The notes under the pieces are model-generated. The model saw only the letters and a program-made list of their open reading frames with translations. It made no database searches and was not told the origin of the DNA. A stretch of DNA of 64,000 bases from Campylobacter hepaticus (GTDB lineage: Bacteria; Campylobacterota; Campylobacteria; Campylobacterales; Campylobacteraceae), in assembly GCF_001687475.2 (NCBI RefSeq), contig NZ_CP031611.1:496001-560000 (forward strand). The letters are read 5' to 3'. This document shows, in pieces, positions 18,537-28,279 of the stretch. The stretch's first letter is position 1. The number at the start of each line of letters is the position of its first letter. Position numbers and translations under genes: made by a program.

Positions 18537-19701
18537 ATCAATGACAGCACTTTTTGCTGGTATGGTATTTTTATTTGCAGGCAATGCTTTAATAGTAAGC
18601 TCAATAGGAGTTATACTAAAAGAAAAAGGTGAAAGCTCTTTAGCCGTAGGTATAATAAGTTCTTGTTTTTTCATAGGCGCACTTGTGGGTACTATAAGTG
18701 CGCATAAGATTATTTCTCGTATAGGACATATAAGATCTTTTGGTTTATTTGGCGCAGTATTTGGAATTTCAGCCATGCTTCATACCATAAGCGATAGTTT
18801 AATCTTTTGGGCTCTTTTAAGATTTTTTATAGGAATTTGTTATTATGGGCTTTTAATGGTTATAGAATCATGGCTTAATGAAAAAAGTAAAAATGCTGTA
18901 CGTTCAAGAATTTTAGGATTTTATGAAATTGTTTTTTATCTTGCTTTTGGATTAGGTATTTTAATCATAGCTTTAAATTTAAGCCAGCATACTGTTTTTA
19001 TTTTAAGTGCAAGCTTAATTTTACTTTCATCCTTACCTTTAAATCTCATCAAAATCAAAGAACCTATTTTACCACAACCAAGCCCTATTTCCATACCAAA
19101 AATTTTTGATATCGCACCCTTAGCTATAACTACAAGCTTTATAGCAGGAATGCTTATTAATGGTTTTTTCTCCATGGCTTCTGTTTTTATACTTTTGCAA
19201 GGTTTTGATGCTAAATCTGTATCTTATTTTATGTTTTGTGGAGTTTTAGGAGGCTTTTTTGCTCAAACCATTATGGGAATTATTTCAGATAAACTAGGAA
19301 GAAAATTTGCTATTATTACTTGTTCTAGCATAGCCTTTTTTACCATGTTAATTTTTGCTTTTTTTAAACTTCATTTATATTTTCAATACTTTTTAGGAAG
19401 TTTGTTAGGCGTAGGAGTTTTTTGTTTATATGCTTTAGCACTTGCTAGAGCTAATGATATGCTCATTAATAAAAATAAAAGTGTAGAATTAGGAAGAGGA
19501 GTTCTTTTTTGTTATTCTTTAGGTTCTTTATTTGGTCCTTTAATTTTAGGAATTTTAATGCAATATTTTCAAACTCAAGGTTTTATTTGGTTTTATATAG
19601 TTTGTTTAGGATTTTTAATTCTCTTTGCCATAAATAAACCAAATATACTTAATAAAAATTTAAGAAAAAAACCTAGAAACATGGTTTTATTAAATGATTA
19701 A
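18514..19701 (+). CDS. Major facilitator superfamily transporter
   Basis: 395 residues with about 12 hydrophobic segments. The MFS loop 2-3 motif appears as AHKIISRIGHIRSFG (about 63-77), and the second half has SDKLGRKFAI. The closest style is the YcaD/TTP-like drug or metabolite exporters; the substrate cannot be predicted. The first ATG overlaps the upstream gene by 23 bases without a good ribosome site; an in-frame ATG at 18541 is an alternative. Confidence 0.85.
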   Translation: MSPKKIIKSMTALFAGMVFLFAGNALIVSSIGVILKEKGESSLAVGIISSCFFIGALVGTISAHKIISRIGHIRSFGLFGAVFGISAMLHTISDSLIFWALLRFFIGICYYGLLMVIESWLNEKSKNAVRSRILGFYEIVFYLAFGLGILIIALNLSQHTVFILSASLILLSSLPLNLIKIKEPILPQPSPISIPKIFDIAPLAITTSFIAGMLINGFFSMASVFILLQGFDAKSVSYFMFCGVLGGFFAQTIMGIISDKLGRKFAIITCSSIAFFTMLIFAFFKLHLYFQYFLGSLLGVGVFCLYALALARANDMLINKNKSVELGRGVLFCYSLGSLFGPLILGILMQYFQTQGFIWFYIVCLGFLILFAINKPNILNKNLRKKPRNMVLLND

Positions 19702-21826
19702 TACTCAAATCACAAGTCAAATTTCTAATCTACAAAAAAATGATTCAAAAACAGATAATAATACCCTAAAGGACAAAACTGGTTCAAAAAACAGTTCAAA
19801 ACAAAGTCTTACAGAAGTTTTAAAAGAAAATTTAACTTCAAACAAAAATATAAATAAAGAAGAAATTACACCTAATTTTAGCTCAAATCAAATTAACGAA
19901 AAATTAAAAGAACTTATCAATAAACTTCTAAACCAAATTAATGCTCAAAAAAATCCTAATTCACCTATGCTTAAACAAGGAAAAAATTTAAATTTAGCAC
20001 CCAATTTTGCAAATGAATTAAAAAATTTAAGCACAGAACTTGCAAAAAATGATATTTTTACACAAGTTTTAAATAAACTCAATACTATTTTAAAACCTGC
20101 TAGTGAAATTAAAAATGATAATCTTGCCCCTTTATTAAAAAACTCGGGAGTGTTTTTAGAAGCTAAGTTAAAAGACGCCTTAAATGAAGAATTATTACCT
20201 AAAAGTTTTCATTCTCTTTTAAGTGCTATTAAAGGACTTAGCAATAAAGAACTTAGTAATAAAATAGCTCAACTTGCTGATACTAACTTAAGTCCAAAAG
20301 ATGCCTTAAAAGAACTAAAAAATATTATTGATCATTATCAAAACCAAAATAAAACAATCTTAAATAAAAGTTCTTTTAAAATACTTTTACAATTAAGCAC
20401 TAAATTAGAAAATTTTAAAAATTACATCAGTAAAAATCCAAGCCACGCTCAAGAAAAAATTATCCCTTTGGCTCATAAAATATCAAAAGAATTAAATTCT
20501 ATAAAACATCATTTTTCTAAAACTTTAAATAAATCAGAAAATCTTCTTATTAAAGATACAACCATTTTAAAGCAAGTTGCTAATGCTTTTGAAAAACTTG
20601 AAAATACTTTAAAAAATATCTTAGAACGTGGCAATTTAAAAAACCAAAATAAAATTCATTTAACACAAAATTCTATTCATGAGCAAAATCCTTCAAAATA
20701 TAAACATCAAAACATAAAAGAGAATTCTATAGAAAATAAAACAAAAAATTCATCACAACCTGATGAAAAAAATCACGAAATAAATCCTAATAAACAAATA
20801 ACTTCAACAGAAAAAAAAGACAATAAAGACAATGATGGTAAAATAAAATACCAAAAAAATAATCACGAATCAAACAATATTAAAGAAAATAATACAAAAC
20901 AAGAAAATGAAAAAAATATAGAAAATAAAGTTAAAGATTTAAAAAATAATTTCAAAGAAAGTCATCAAATAAACAAAGATTTTACTCCAAATAACAAAGA
21001 ATATCCTAAAACAAACAATATACAAAATATGCAACAAAATACATCTAATAATCAAAATATTTTAAAAAATCAAGATTTTATACAACAAAATATAATAAAA
21101 AATTTAGCATTTAGCACAGAAAATCTTGACTTAAATCAAGCACAAGATTTAAGCAAACATTTAAATCATCTTTTTATAAAAATTAATAAAAGTTTATTAG
21201 AACTTGATCCTCAAAGTCAAAATGCTAAATCAAATCAAATAGAATTAAAACACTTAGAACACAAACTCAATCACTCCCTTAAAGATCTAGCACAAATTAA
21301 ATCCAAGACTAATGAAGATATAGCAGATTCTTTACATCATGATGTTAAATCTACACTTTTACAAATTTCTAATTTAGCTAAAAATGAAAATAATGAGGCC
21401 ATATATAATCAAGCAAATCGCCTTTTAGCTCAACTTGAAATCAATCAACTCATGTCTTTAGCTAATGATTCTATTAATACTTATTTACCTTTTTCATGGG
21501 AAGATTTAAACGATTCTAAAATTATATTTAGACGTGGCAAAAAAGATAAATTTTTTGCTCAAATTAAACTTGAATTTGCAAAACTTGGAAATTTAGAAAT
21601 TCTTCTTTCTCTTAATAATGAAAAATATATAGATATTAATATCATGGCTGAAAATATTGAATTTAGAAAAACCATTTATGAAAATGCGCATACTCTTAAA
21701 AGAAATATTAATAAAGCAGGGCTTTTAAGTGGAAATTTCTTTATAGGAGATATTATTAAAAATAAATTTGATGCTAAAAATATAAAAAATTTAGACCTTG
21801 AAATAGGCATGGATAAAAAAGTATGA
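19694..21826 (+). CDS. FliK-like protein with long Asn/Lys-rich region
   Basis: 710 residues. The N-terminal ~470 are hydrophilic, low-complexity and very rich in Asn, Lys, Gln and Glu, likely disordered. The C-terminal ~100 fold like the FliK substrate-switch (Flg_hook) domain: LEFAKLGNLEILLSL, then AENIEFRKTIYENA, then LKRNINKAGL. FliK proteins measure the hook and switch export by touching FlhB. The next gene is a FlhB C-terminal paralogue, a strong contextual clue. I recall the recognised C. jejuni FliK being elsewhere, so this may be a second FliK-type protein. Confidence 0.68.
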   Translation: MINTQITSQISNLQKNDSKTDNNTLKDKTGSKNSSKQSLTEVLKENLTSNKNINKEEITPNFSSNQINEKLKELINKLLNQINAQKNPNSPMLKQGKNLNLAPNFANELKNLSTELAKNDIFTQVLNKLNTILKPASEIKNDNLAPLLKNSGVFLEAKLKDALNEELLPKSFHSLLSAIKGLSNKELSNKIAQLADTNLSPKDALKELKNIIDHYQNQNKTILNKSSFKILLQLSTKLENFKNYISKNPSHAQEKIIPLAHKISKELNSIKHHFSKTLNKSENLLIKDTTILKQVANAFEKLENTLKNILERGNLKNQNKIHLTQNSIHEQNPSKYKHQNIKENSIENKTKNSSQPDEKNHEINPNKQITSTEKKDNKDNDGKIKYQKNNHESNNIKENNTKQENEKNIENKVKDLKNNFKESHQINKDFTPNNKEYPKTNNIQNMQQNTSNNQNILKNQDFIQQNIIKNLAFSTENLDLNQAQDLSKHLNHLFIKINKSLLELDPQSQNAKSNQIELKHLEHKLNHSLKDLAQIKSKTNEDIADSLHHDVKSTLLQISNLAKNENNEAIYNQANRLLAQLEINQLMSLANDSINTYLPFSWEDLNDSKIIFRRGKKDKFFAQIKLEFAKLGNLEILLSLNNEKYIDINIMAENIEFRKTIYENAHTLKRNINKAGLLSGNFFIGDIIKNKFDAKNIKNLDLEIGMDKKV

Positions 21827-22104
21827 ATGAAATTAAAAAATCAGTAAAAAAAGCAGTTGCCCTAGCCTATCAAAAAGAAAAACATACAGCACCTAAAGTT
21901 TTAGCTAGTGGCAAGGGTGAGAGTGCGGCTAAAATCATTGCTTTAGCCAAAGAACATGGTGTGCCTATTAAAGAAGATGAAGACTTAATAGAAATTTTAA
22001 GCAAACTTGATTTAGGTGATGAAATTCCACCTAATATGTATAAAGCTGTAGCTGAAATTTTTGCTTTTATTTATCAAATGGCAAATAAAACACCTAAAAC
22101 TTAA
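21823..22104 (+). CDS. flhX: FlhX: stand-alone FlhB C-terminal domain paralogue
   Basis: 93 residues, overlapping the FliK-like gene by ATGA. It aligns with the part of FlhB that begins right after the autocleavage site: AVALAYQKEK, APKVLASGKG, AKEHGVPI, GDEIPPNMYKAVAEI. The NPTH cleavage motif itself is missing, so the gene encodes what is in FlhB the released fragment. FlhX in Helicobacter and Campylobacter can partly substitute for cleaved FlhB (established). Probable role: flagellar export specificity. Confidence 0.87.
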   Translation: MNEIKKSVKKAVALAYQKEKHTAPKVLASGKGESAAKIIALAKEHGVPIKEDEDLIEILSKLDLGDEIPPNMYKAVAEIFAFIYQMANKTPKT

Positions 22105-22901
22105 TCAGCAATTTTTTCTCCAAATTTTACATTTTGCTCTATTTTAAGCTTATAATCAAAAAGACCTTTTTGAGAAATCAAAACGATGGTGGATCCTAAT
22201 TCAAAATTACCCAATTCTTGTGCTTTACTAATCATCAAATCTGTATATTTCCTTGTAAAATTATGAGAAATTTTTGCATTAGTTTGTATGCTTGCATCAA
22301 AATTAAAACGCATTTTACCCACATTTTGTGCCCCAATAAAAACAAGCCAAAAAATACCTTTTTGAGTCTGACATTTTAAACTAACTCTTTCATTTTTTAC
22401 ATATAAATTACCAACATGTTTTAAAGATTTTTCATTTACACTATAAAGCATCCCGCTTATATAACTTGCACTTAAAATCTGCATATTGCAAGGACTATGA
22501 TAACGATGATAATCTTTTGGGGAAAGATAAATATTAACATAATCAAGTCCATTTTTTAATTCTTCTTTTTCAAAATTGTCCCTTAAAAGTTCTTCAACAC
22601 TATAAGTACAGCCTTTAATAGAAAAAGCAAAATGCTCTTCTTTAGCTAAAAAAGTATGACCACATTCTAAAATTTTACCATCACAAGGACTAATAAAGCC
22701 TTCATCAAGTTTTCTTGGAATTTCTAAAGATCTTGTAAAAAGTGCATTTAAACTGTCATATTCATAGGAATTTTTAAATTCACTCATATCAATTTTAAAA
22801 TAATTTACATATTTTTCATTAATTATTTTTTGTATAAATTTTGGAAATTTACATTTTGATACAAAACCAAATAATCTTGAACTTTGCTTTGAAAAACTCA
22901 T
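22101..22901 (-). CDS. psd: Phosphatidylserine decarboxylase proenzyme
   Basis: 266 residues. Makes phosphatidylethanolamine at the inner membrane. The self-cleavage motif ELGST puts S237 as the residue that becomes the pyruvoyl group. Also visible are SPCDGKI and YLSPKDYHRYHSP, including the His of the catalytic region. It overlaps the upstream metallophosphoesterase by ATGA and the convergent flhX stop by 4 bases. Confidence 0.96.
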   Translation of the reverse strand: MSFSKQSSRLFGFVSKCKFPKFIQKIINEKYVNYFKIDMSEFKNSYEYDSLNALFTRSLEIPRKLDEGFISPCDGKILECGHTFLAKEEHFAFSIKGCTYSVEELLRDNFEKEELKNGLDYVNIYLSPKDYHRYHSPCNMQILSASYISGMLYSVNEKSLKHVGNLYVKNERVSLKCQTQKGIFWLVFIGAQNVGKMRFNFDASIQTNAKISHNFTRKYTDLMISKAQELGNFELGSTIVLISQKGLFDYKLKIEQNVKFGEKIAD

Positions 22902-24019
22902 TTTTTTCCTTTTAAATTTAAAATTACAATTTCACTTTGAGCAAAGACTCTAAGGCTTGGACCCCAAAATCCTGCCCCACTACTAACATAAAGCTTGGTT
23001 TTTCCTCCTAAATCATAAAGTCCATGAATAAAACCTTGTTGGAGTTTAACCAAAAACATAAAAGGAAAGATTTGTCCACCATGAGTATGTCCACTTAAAA
23101 CAAGATCAAAATCACTTAAATCATAAAGCAAAGCTGCTTTAGGTTGATGAGTAAGCAAAATACTAGGTTTACTCGTGTTTAAATCTACTTTTACTCTTGC
23201 TAAATCAGGACCCAAAAAACCCTTATTAAGACCTGCTAAATCTGCAATTGCTCCAATATTAATCACATCTAAATCTAAATTTTGGTTTACTAAAATTTTC
23301 ATATTAGTATGCTTTTTAAGCAAATCTAATACTTGATTAACTCCATGATAATACTCATGATTACCTAAAGCATAAAAAGTTCCATAATAAGATTGCAAAT
23401 GATTAAGTTTGGAAATATAATGTAATTTTTTAGGATCTGTATCTATTAAATCACCTACTATAACTACCATATCAGGTTTTTCTGAATTTACCTTAGTAAT
23501 TAATTTCTCTAAAAAATCTTCATGTAAATTCTTACCCAAATGCACATCTGTAAGCATAGCTATTTTTAAATTTTTTTCTAAATCAGCTATATTAATATCT
23601 ACATTATGAATTTGAGGTATTTTTAAAGCATTATTAATGCTTATATAAGTTAAAAAAAATCCTATAAAAATAAGCATACATTCAAAAGATAAACGTGCGA
23701 TGAAATGGTATTTCTCATACACTTTTCCTTTAAGTAACAAAATCAACTTTATTAAATCTAATATTAAACTTATAAAAAACAAACAATAAGTAGGTGCATA
23801 AAGCATAGCCAAAATTTCATACTCCATATCACCTAAATAATCTTCTTTACGAAAAGCTAAAAATACAGCTTGTGCTAAAAAAAGTAAAATAAAAATAAAA
23901 GCAAAAAATTGGTGCAAATGTTTAAAAATAATGATTTTTTTAATAAATCTTTTATAAATATAAACATTAGCCAAAGCAAAAATCAATAATATGCCCAAAG
24001 AAAAAATGAAAAATATCAT
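22898..24019 (-). CDS. Membrane-anchored metallophosphoesterase
   Basis: 373 residues from the ATG at 24019; a TTG 21 bases upstream (24040) is less likely because a -10 box sits between. Four membrane segments (about 2-20, 30-53, 66-93, 106-127) precede a calcineurin-type phosphoesterase domain: [34 protein letters not shown], the complete bimetal site. Related YkuE-type enzymes act on lipids or UDP-linked precursors. Coupling to psd suggests a lipid-related substrate (inference). Confidence 0.87.
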   Translation of the reverse strand: MIFFIFSLGILLIFALANVYIYKRFIKKIIIFKHLHQFFAFIFILLFLAQAVFLAFRKEDYLGDMEYEILAMLYAPTYCLFFISLILDLIKLILLLKGKVYEKYHFIARLSFECMLIFIGFFLTYISINNALKIPQIHNVDINIADLEKNLKIAMLTDVHLGKNLHEDFLEKLITKVNSEKPDMVVIVGDLIDTDPKKLHYISKLNHLQSYYGTFYALGNHEYYHGVNQVLDLLKKHTNMKILVNQNLDLDVINIGAIADLAGLNKGFLGPDLARVKVDLNTSKPSILLTHQPKAALLYDLSDFDLVLSGHTHGGQIFPFMFLVKLQQGFIHGLYDLGGKTKLYVSSGAGFWGPSLRVFAQSEIVILNLKGKK

Positions 24020-24025
24020 GAAAGC

Positions 24026-24031
24026 ATTATA
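24026..24031 (-). promoter_or_regulatory. -10 box very close to the metallophosphoesterase ATG
   Basis: TATAAT on the minus strand with only 6 bases between it and the ATG at 24019, so transcription would start at or next to the A of the ATG. There is no ribosome site. A leaderless transcript is possible. Confidence 0.45.
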
Positions 24032-24069
24032 ACAAAGCAAAAATTAAATATCCATATAAATTTTTTTGT

Positions 24070-24075
24070 TATAAT
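24070..24075 (+). promoter_or_regulatory. -10 box for gltX
   Basis: TATAAT preceded by a T-run, 31 bases before the gltX ATG, in the short divergent spacer. Confidence 0.6.
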
Positions 24076-24106
24076 AAAACTTTTTAATAAAATTAAAGGT
24101 TATAAA

Positions 24107-25402
24107 ATGTATCGTTTTGCACCTTCTCCAACAGGCGATATGCATATAGGAAATTTACGCGCAGCTTTATTTAATTATATTTGCGCAAAACAAAAACATA
24201 CAGATTTTATTCTACGTATTGAAGATACAGATCAAATAAGAAATATAGAAGGTAAAGAAGAAGAAATCAAAGAAATTTTAAATATTTTTGGTATTTCATG
24301 GCAACATTTTTATATACAAAGTCAAAATTTAAAATTTCATCGTCAAATGGCCCTAAAACTTGTAAACGAAAAAAAAGCATTTGCTTGTTTTTGTACTCAA
24401 GAAGAACTTCAAAGCAAAAAAGAATTAGCCAAAAAACAAGGCAAACCTTACCGCTATGATGGCACTTGCGAGCATTTAAGCAATATTGATATTTTAACAT
24501 GCGAAAAACCCTTTGTTATTCGCATTAAAAAACCTAACCATAATATAAAATTTAAAGATTTTATAAAAGGCGAACTCGATTTCAAACCTCAAGATATAGA
24601 TTCTTTTGTAATCATGAGAACTGATAAAACTCCAACTTATAATTTTGCTTGTGCAGTAGATGATATGCTTGAAAATATAACTTGTATCATACGCGGGGAA
24701 GATCATGTTTCTAACACCCCAAAACAAGAACATATTCGTGCTAGTCTAGCTTATACTAATACTATAACTTATGCACACTTACCCATTATCTTAAATGAAG
24801 AAAATACAAAAATGAGTAAAAGAGAAGCGCATTCTTCTGTAAAATGGTTACTTGATCAAGGAATTTTACCTAGTTCTATTGCTAATTATCTTATCATGCT
24901 AGGCAATAAAACTCCTTGTGAAATTTTTACTTTAGAAGAAGCAATTGAATGGTTTGATATTACTAAAATTTCTAAAGCCCCTGCTAAATTTGATCTTAAA
25001 AAACTTTTACAAATTAATCGAGAACATATCAAAAGAATGCCCAATGAAAAACTCAACCAGCTTCTTAATCTTAATAAAGACCTAGCAGAACTTGCTAAAT
25101 TTTATACTCAAGAAGCAAGCACCACTAAAGAACTTAAAGAAAAAATACAAACTATTTTTCAAATTAAAGATTATCAAGAATTTCAAACAGAATGTACGAT
25201 TTTAAAAGATATTTTAAAAAGAATAACATTGTTTGAAAATTATGAAGATTTTAAAAAAGAACTTTTAAATCAAAGTGGTTTAAAAGGTAAAAAATTCTTT
25301 ATGCCTTTAAGGATTATTCTTACAGGAAACACCTATGGTCCAGAACTTAGTGATCTTTATCCTTATATAAAACAATTTATTCATGAACTAGCAAGGATTT
25401 AA
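24107..25402 (+). CDS. gltX: Glutamyl-tRNA synthetase
   Basis: 431 residues, class I synthetase. The HIGH signature is MHIGN within [18 protein letters not shown] (residues 6-23), and the KMSKS loop is KMSKRE (about 237). An AAAGGT ribosome site precedes the ATG. Campylobacter has two GltX enzymes, one charging tRNA-Glu and one misacylating tRNA-Gln for GatCAB; this is one of them, which one is not decided here. yggT follows after 2 bases. Confidence 0.94.
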   Translation: MYRFAPSPTGDMHIGNLRAALFNYICAKQKHTDFILRIEDTDQIRNIEGKEEEIKEILNIFGISWQHFYIQSQNLKFHRQMALKLVNEKKAFACFCTQEELQSKKELAKKQGKPYRYDGTCEHLSNIDILTCEKPFVIRIKKPNHNIKFKDFIKGELDFKPQDIDSFVIMRTDKTPTYNFACAVDDMLENITCIIRGEDHVSNTPKQEHIRASLAYTNTITYAHLPIILNEENTKMSKREAHSSVKWLLDQGILPSSIANYLIMLGNKTPCEIFTLEEAIEWFDITKISKAPAKFDLKKLLQINREHIKRMPNEKLNQLLNLNKDLAELAKFYTQEASTTKELKEKIQTIFQIKDYQEFQTECTILKDILKRITLFENYEDFKKELLNQSGLKGKKFFMPLRIILTGNTYGPELSDLYPYIKQFIHELARI

Positions 25403-25404
25403 TT

Positions 25405-25686
25405 ATGTTTTTTGATTCTTTTATTATTTCAATTTTTCAAATTGTTCAAATTATTATTAATATTTACATTTGGATTATCATTATCACCGCTCTTTTAAGT
25501 TGGGTCAACCCAGATCCTTATAATCCCATAGTACAAATCTTATATAAATTAAGCTATCCCGCTTATAATTTAGTAAGAAAAATTCCAACTCGTATAGGAA
25601 GTATAGATCTTGCTCCCTTAATCATAGTGCTAATATTAAAATTTCTTGATATTTTTCTTCAAAATATTTTAAAGGGTATATTGTGA
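25405..25686 (+). CDS. YggT-family membrane protein
   Basis: 93 residues with two hydrophobic helices (about 6-28 and 67-90) and the conserved loop LLSWVNPDPYNPIVQIL followed by RKIPTRIG, which defines YggT. The family is linked to osmotic tolerance or to cell-division positioning in other bacteria. It lies between gltX and slt and overlaps slt by 4 bases (GTGA). Confidence 0.85.
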   Translation: MFFDSFIISIFQIVQIIINIYIWIIIITALLSWVNPDPYNPIVQILYKLSYPAYNLVRKIPTRIGSIDLAPLIIVLILKFLDIFLQNILKGIL

Positions 25687-27308
25687 AAAATAAATGGTTT
25701 GTTTTTTTATTTGTGTTTTCTTATTTAAATGCTGTACAATATGATATAGAAAAACTTAAAAAAGAAGAAAATTCTTTAGCTAAAGATTATTATATTTATA
25801 GACTTTTAGAAAAAAAAGCTATCAGTGAAAAAGAGGCACAAAATTTAAATTCTCATATTTTTCGCTATATAGGAAAAATTAAAACTGAATTTGAAAAAAT
25901 CATTCCTTTAAAACCTTATATCAATCCAAAATATGCTAAATGTTATACTTACACTACAAAAACTATTTTAGATGCTAATTTAACTTGTCAAAGTATACGT
26001 TTAAATTCTCTTGTTTTTATAGCAGATTTAGACGCTAAACATAGAATAAGTTTAGCTCAAATTTTTGAAAAACAAAAACCTGATTTAGCTAATTTATTAC
26101 TTGCTTTTAATACTCCCAATCCTATGGCTTATATCATACAAAAAGAAGATATTAATAGTTTTTTTAAACTTTATAATTATTCTAAAAAATATGATTTAGA
26201 TTTAAATGCTAATTTCATTAATAAACTATCTTATCATGTTGGTTTTAAAAATTTTATACAAAACACTATTATTAAAAAAGAAAACCCTCATTTTAGATAT
26301 GCTATGCTACAAATAAACCCTGAACTTGTAAGTGAAGATAGTGCTTTTTACCTAGGAGTAAATGCTTTAACTTATGATAAAACAGAACTTGCTTATAATT
26401 TTTTCAAACAAGCAGCTAAAACTTTTAAAGTTCAAAGTAAAAAAGATAACGCCATTTTTTGGATGTGGTTTCTTAATCATAATGAACAGGATTTAAAAAC
26501 CTTATCCCAAAGCCCTTCTTTAAATATCTATAGTCTTTATGCAAAAGAACTTACTAACACACCTTTTCCAAAAATAGAAAATTTAAACCCTAGTAGAAAA
26601 AAAAATGATTTTAATATACATGATCCTTTTGCTTGGCAAAAACTTCACAAAAAAATCCGTGATGCTAATGCAAGTGAATTAGATGCTTTAGCAAAAGAAT
26701 TTAATACCCAAGAAACCTTACCCATTTATACTTATATATTAGAACGTAAAAATAATTTCAAAAAACATTATTTTATCATGCCTTATTATGAAAATATAAA
26801 AGATTATAATACAACAAGACAAGCTTTAATTTTAGCTATTGCTAGACAAGAAAGTCATTTTATTCCAACTGCTATTTCAGTCTCTTATGCTTTAGGTATG
26901 ATGCAATTTATGCCATTTTTAGCAAATCACATAGGAGAAAAAGAACTCAAAATTCCAAATTTTGATCAAGATTTTATGTTTAAACCTGAAATGGCGTATT
27001 ATTTTGGAAACCATCATTTAAATTATTTAGAAACACGCTTAAAATCTCCACTCTTTACAGCTTATGCTTATAATGGTGGCATAGGATTTACCAGCCGTAT
27101 GCTTGCAAGGGAAGACATGTTTAAAGCAGGTAAATTTGAACCTTTTTTATCCATGGAATTAGTTCCTTATCAAGAAAGTAGAATTTATGGAAAAAAAGTT
27201 CTAGCTAATTATATTGTGTATCGATATCTTCTGAACGATAGTATAAAGATTTCGGATATTTTTGAAAATTTAATTCAAAACAAGGCAAATCATTTAAACA
27301 AATCTTAG
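25683..27308 (+). CDS. slt: Soluble lytic murein transglycosylase
   Basis: 541 residues from a GTG start overlapping yggT. A signal peptide (about 1-17) is followed by a helical superhelix region and then a C-terminal SLT catalytic domain: the Glu in ILAIARQESHF, then ALGMMQFMP and TAYAYNGG. It cleaves peptidoglycan to 1,6-anhydro-muropeptides in the periplasm. The last 104 bases overlap the convergent lipoprotein gene. Confidence 0.93.
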   Translation: MKNKWFVFLFVFSYLNAVQYDIEKLKKEENSLAKDYYIYRLLEKKAISEKEAQNLNSHIFRYIGKIKTEFEKIIPLKPYINPKYAKCYTYTTKTILDANLTCQSIRLNSLVFIADLDAKHRISLAQIFEKQKPDLANLLLAFNTPNPMAYIIQKEDINSFFKLYNYSKKYDLDLNANFINKLSYHVGFKNFIQNTIIKKENPHFRYAMLQINPELVSEDSAFYLGVNALTYDKTELAYNFFKQAAKTFKVQSKKDNAIFWMWFLNHNEQDLKTLSQSPSLNIYSLYAKELTNTPFPKIENLNPSRKKNDFNIHDPFAWQKLHKKIRDANASELDALAKEFNTQETLPIYTYILERKNNFKKHYFIMPYYENIKDYNTTRQALILAIARQESHFIPTAISVSYALGMMQFMPFLANHIGEKELKIPNFDQDFMFKPEMAYYFGNHHLNYLETRLKSPLFTAYAYNGGIGFTSRMLAREDMFKAGKFEPFLSMELVPYQESRIYGKKVLANYIVYRYLLNDSIKISDIFENLIQNKANHLNKS

Positions 27309-27690
27309 CTATAAATTTAGTTTTTTCTTTCATTTCAGAAAGATATACCCTAAAATAATGGGTATAATGATTTTGTATAAGATACTTTAAATAAGATTTG
27401 TCTAATTGCTCTATTTTAGCTTTTTTATTATTAATAAAAACTTCCAATTTTTCAATTTTAAAAGTATTTGGAGTTAAAGATAGAGCAAAAATATCATCTT
27501 GACTTGTATAATCTAAAACAGGATTTAAATAAGACATACTAACAATAGCATTCATCTTATTTTGAGTAATTTTATATTTTTGCGTAAACATTAAAGTTTG
27601 TGACTTTAAATTCATATCTACAATAGATTGATCTTTTAATGAACAAGAACTCATTAAAAAAATACTAAAAACTAAAATATAAAACTTCAT
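27205..27690 (-). CDS. Lipoprotein of unknown function
   Basis: 161 residues. A signal peptide ends in a lipobox, LMSSC, so Cys16 is lipidated and the protein probably faces the periplasm. The mature part is a beta-rich, basic domain without recognisable motifs and two cysteines near the end (AKICLNDLPCFEL). It overlaps slt tail-to-tail by 104 bases. A TAGGAA ribosome site and its own -10 support expression. Confidence 0.8.
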   Translation of the reverse strand: MKFYILVFSIFLMSSCSLKDQSIVDMNLKSQTLMFTQKYKITQNKMNAIVSMSYLNPVLDYTSQDDIFALSLTPNTFKIEKLEVFINNKKAKIEQLDKSYLKYLIQNHYTHYFRVYLSEMKEKTKFIAKICLNDLPCFELNFQKYPKSLYYRSEDIDTQYN

Positions 27691-27707
27691 TTTTTTCCTA
27701 TATTTTT

Positions 27708-27713
27708 ATTATA
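27708..27713 (-). promoter_or_regulatory. -10 box for the lipoprotein gene
   Basis: TATAAT on the minus strand, 17 bases before the ATG, giving a short leader that contains TAGGAA. Confidence 0.5.
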
Positions 27714-27754
27714 ATTATTGTAACTTTTTAACCCTATTTTTTAGTTTAAAAAGA

Positions 27755-27760
27755 TATAAT
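27755..27760 (+). promoter_or_regulatory. -10 box for mobB-fbp and downstream genes
   Basis: TATAAT (within AGATATAAT) 26 bases before the mobB ATG at 27787; the run of tightly packed + genes through metG could start here. Confidence 0.55.
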
Positions 27761-27786
27761 TTATTAAAAAATTAAGAGTGTGCTCC

Positions 27787-28278
27787 ATGAAACAACTTAT
27801 TATGGCATTTAGCGGACCTTCAAATTCAGGTAAAACCACACTTATAAAACAAATAGCTAAAAGATTTATTGAACAAAATCTAAAAGTTCTTATCATTAAA
27901 CATGATCCAGCTAATAAAGCTCAATTTGATCATAATGGTAAAGATAGCTTTATTTTTTTTCAAAGTGGAGCTGAAGTAATGGTATTAAGTCCTAGTAGGA
28001 CTACCTTATTTTCACACAAAGAAAATAGTATTTTAGAGGCTTTAAAATTAGCTTCTGATTTTGATATTTGTTTAGTAGAAGGTTTAAAAACTCTTAATTT
28101 ACCAAGAATTAGTGTATTTTGTAAAGAAATAGATGAAAGCTATTTTAATTATTCTAATGCCATTGCAAGCTATAAAAAAATTACATCTTCAAATTTAGTT
28201 TGGCTTGATTTAAATAATATAGAAAAAATTTGCAAATATATACTTAAAAACGCTAAAAATTTAAAAGGAGAATTATAA
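27787..28278 (+). CDS. mobB: Molybdopterin-guanine dinucleotide biosynthesis adaptor MobB
   Basis: 163 residues from the ATG at 27787, which gives the usual [10 protein letters not shown] start; a GTG three codons earlier is possible. The P-loop [11 protein letters not shown] (about 10-20) binds GTP, and HNGKDSF plus the later VEGLK segment are typical. MobB assists MobA in adding GMP to molybdopterin. It complements the moeA earlier in the window. fbp follows after 1 base. Confidence 0.92.
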   Translation: MKQLIMAFSGPSNSGKTTLIKQIAKRFIEQNLKVLIIKHDPANKAQFDHNGKDSFIFFQSGAEVMVLSPSRTTLFSHKENSILEALKLASDFDICLVEGLKTLNLPRISVFCKEIDESYFNYSNAIASYKKITSSNLVWLDLNNIEKICKYILKNAKNLKGEL

Positions 28279-28279
28279 A

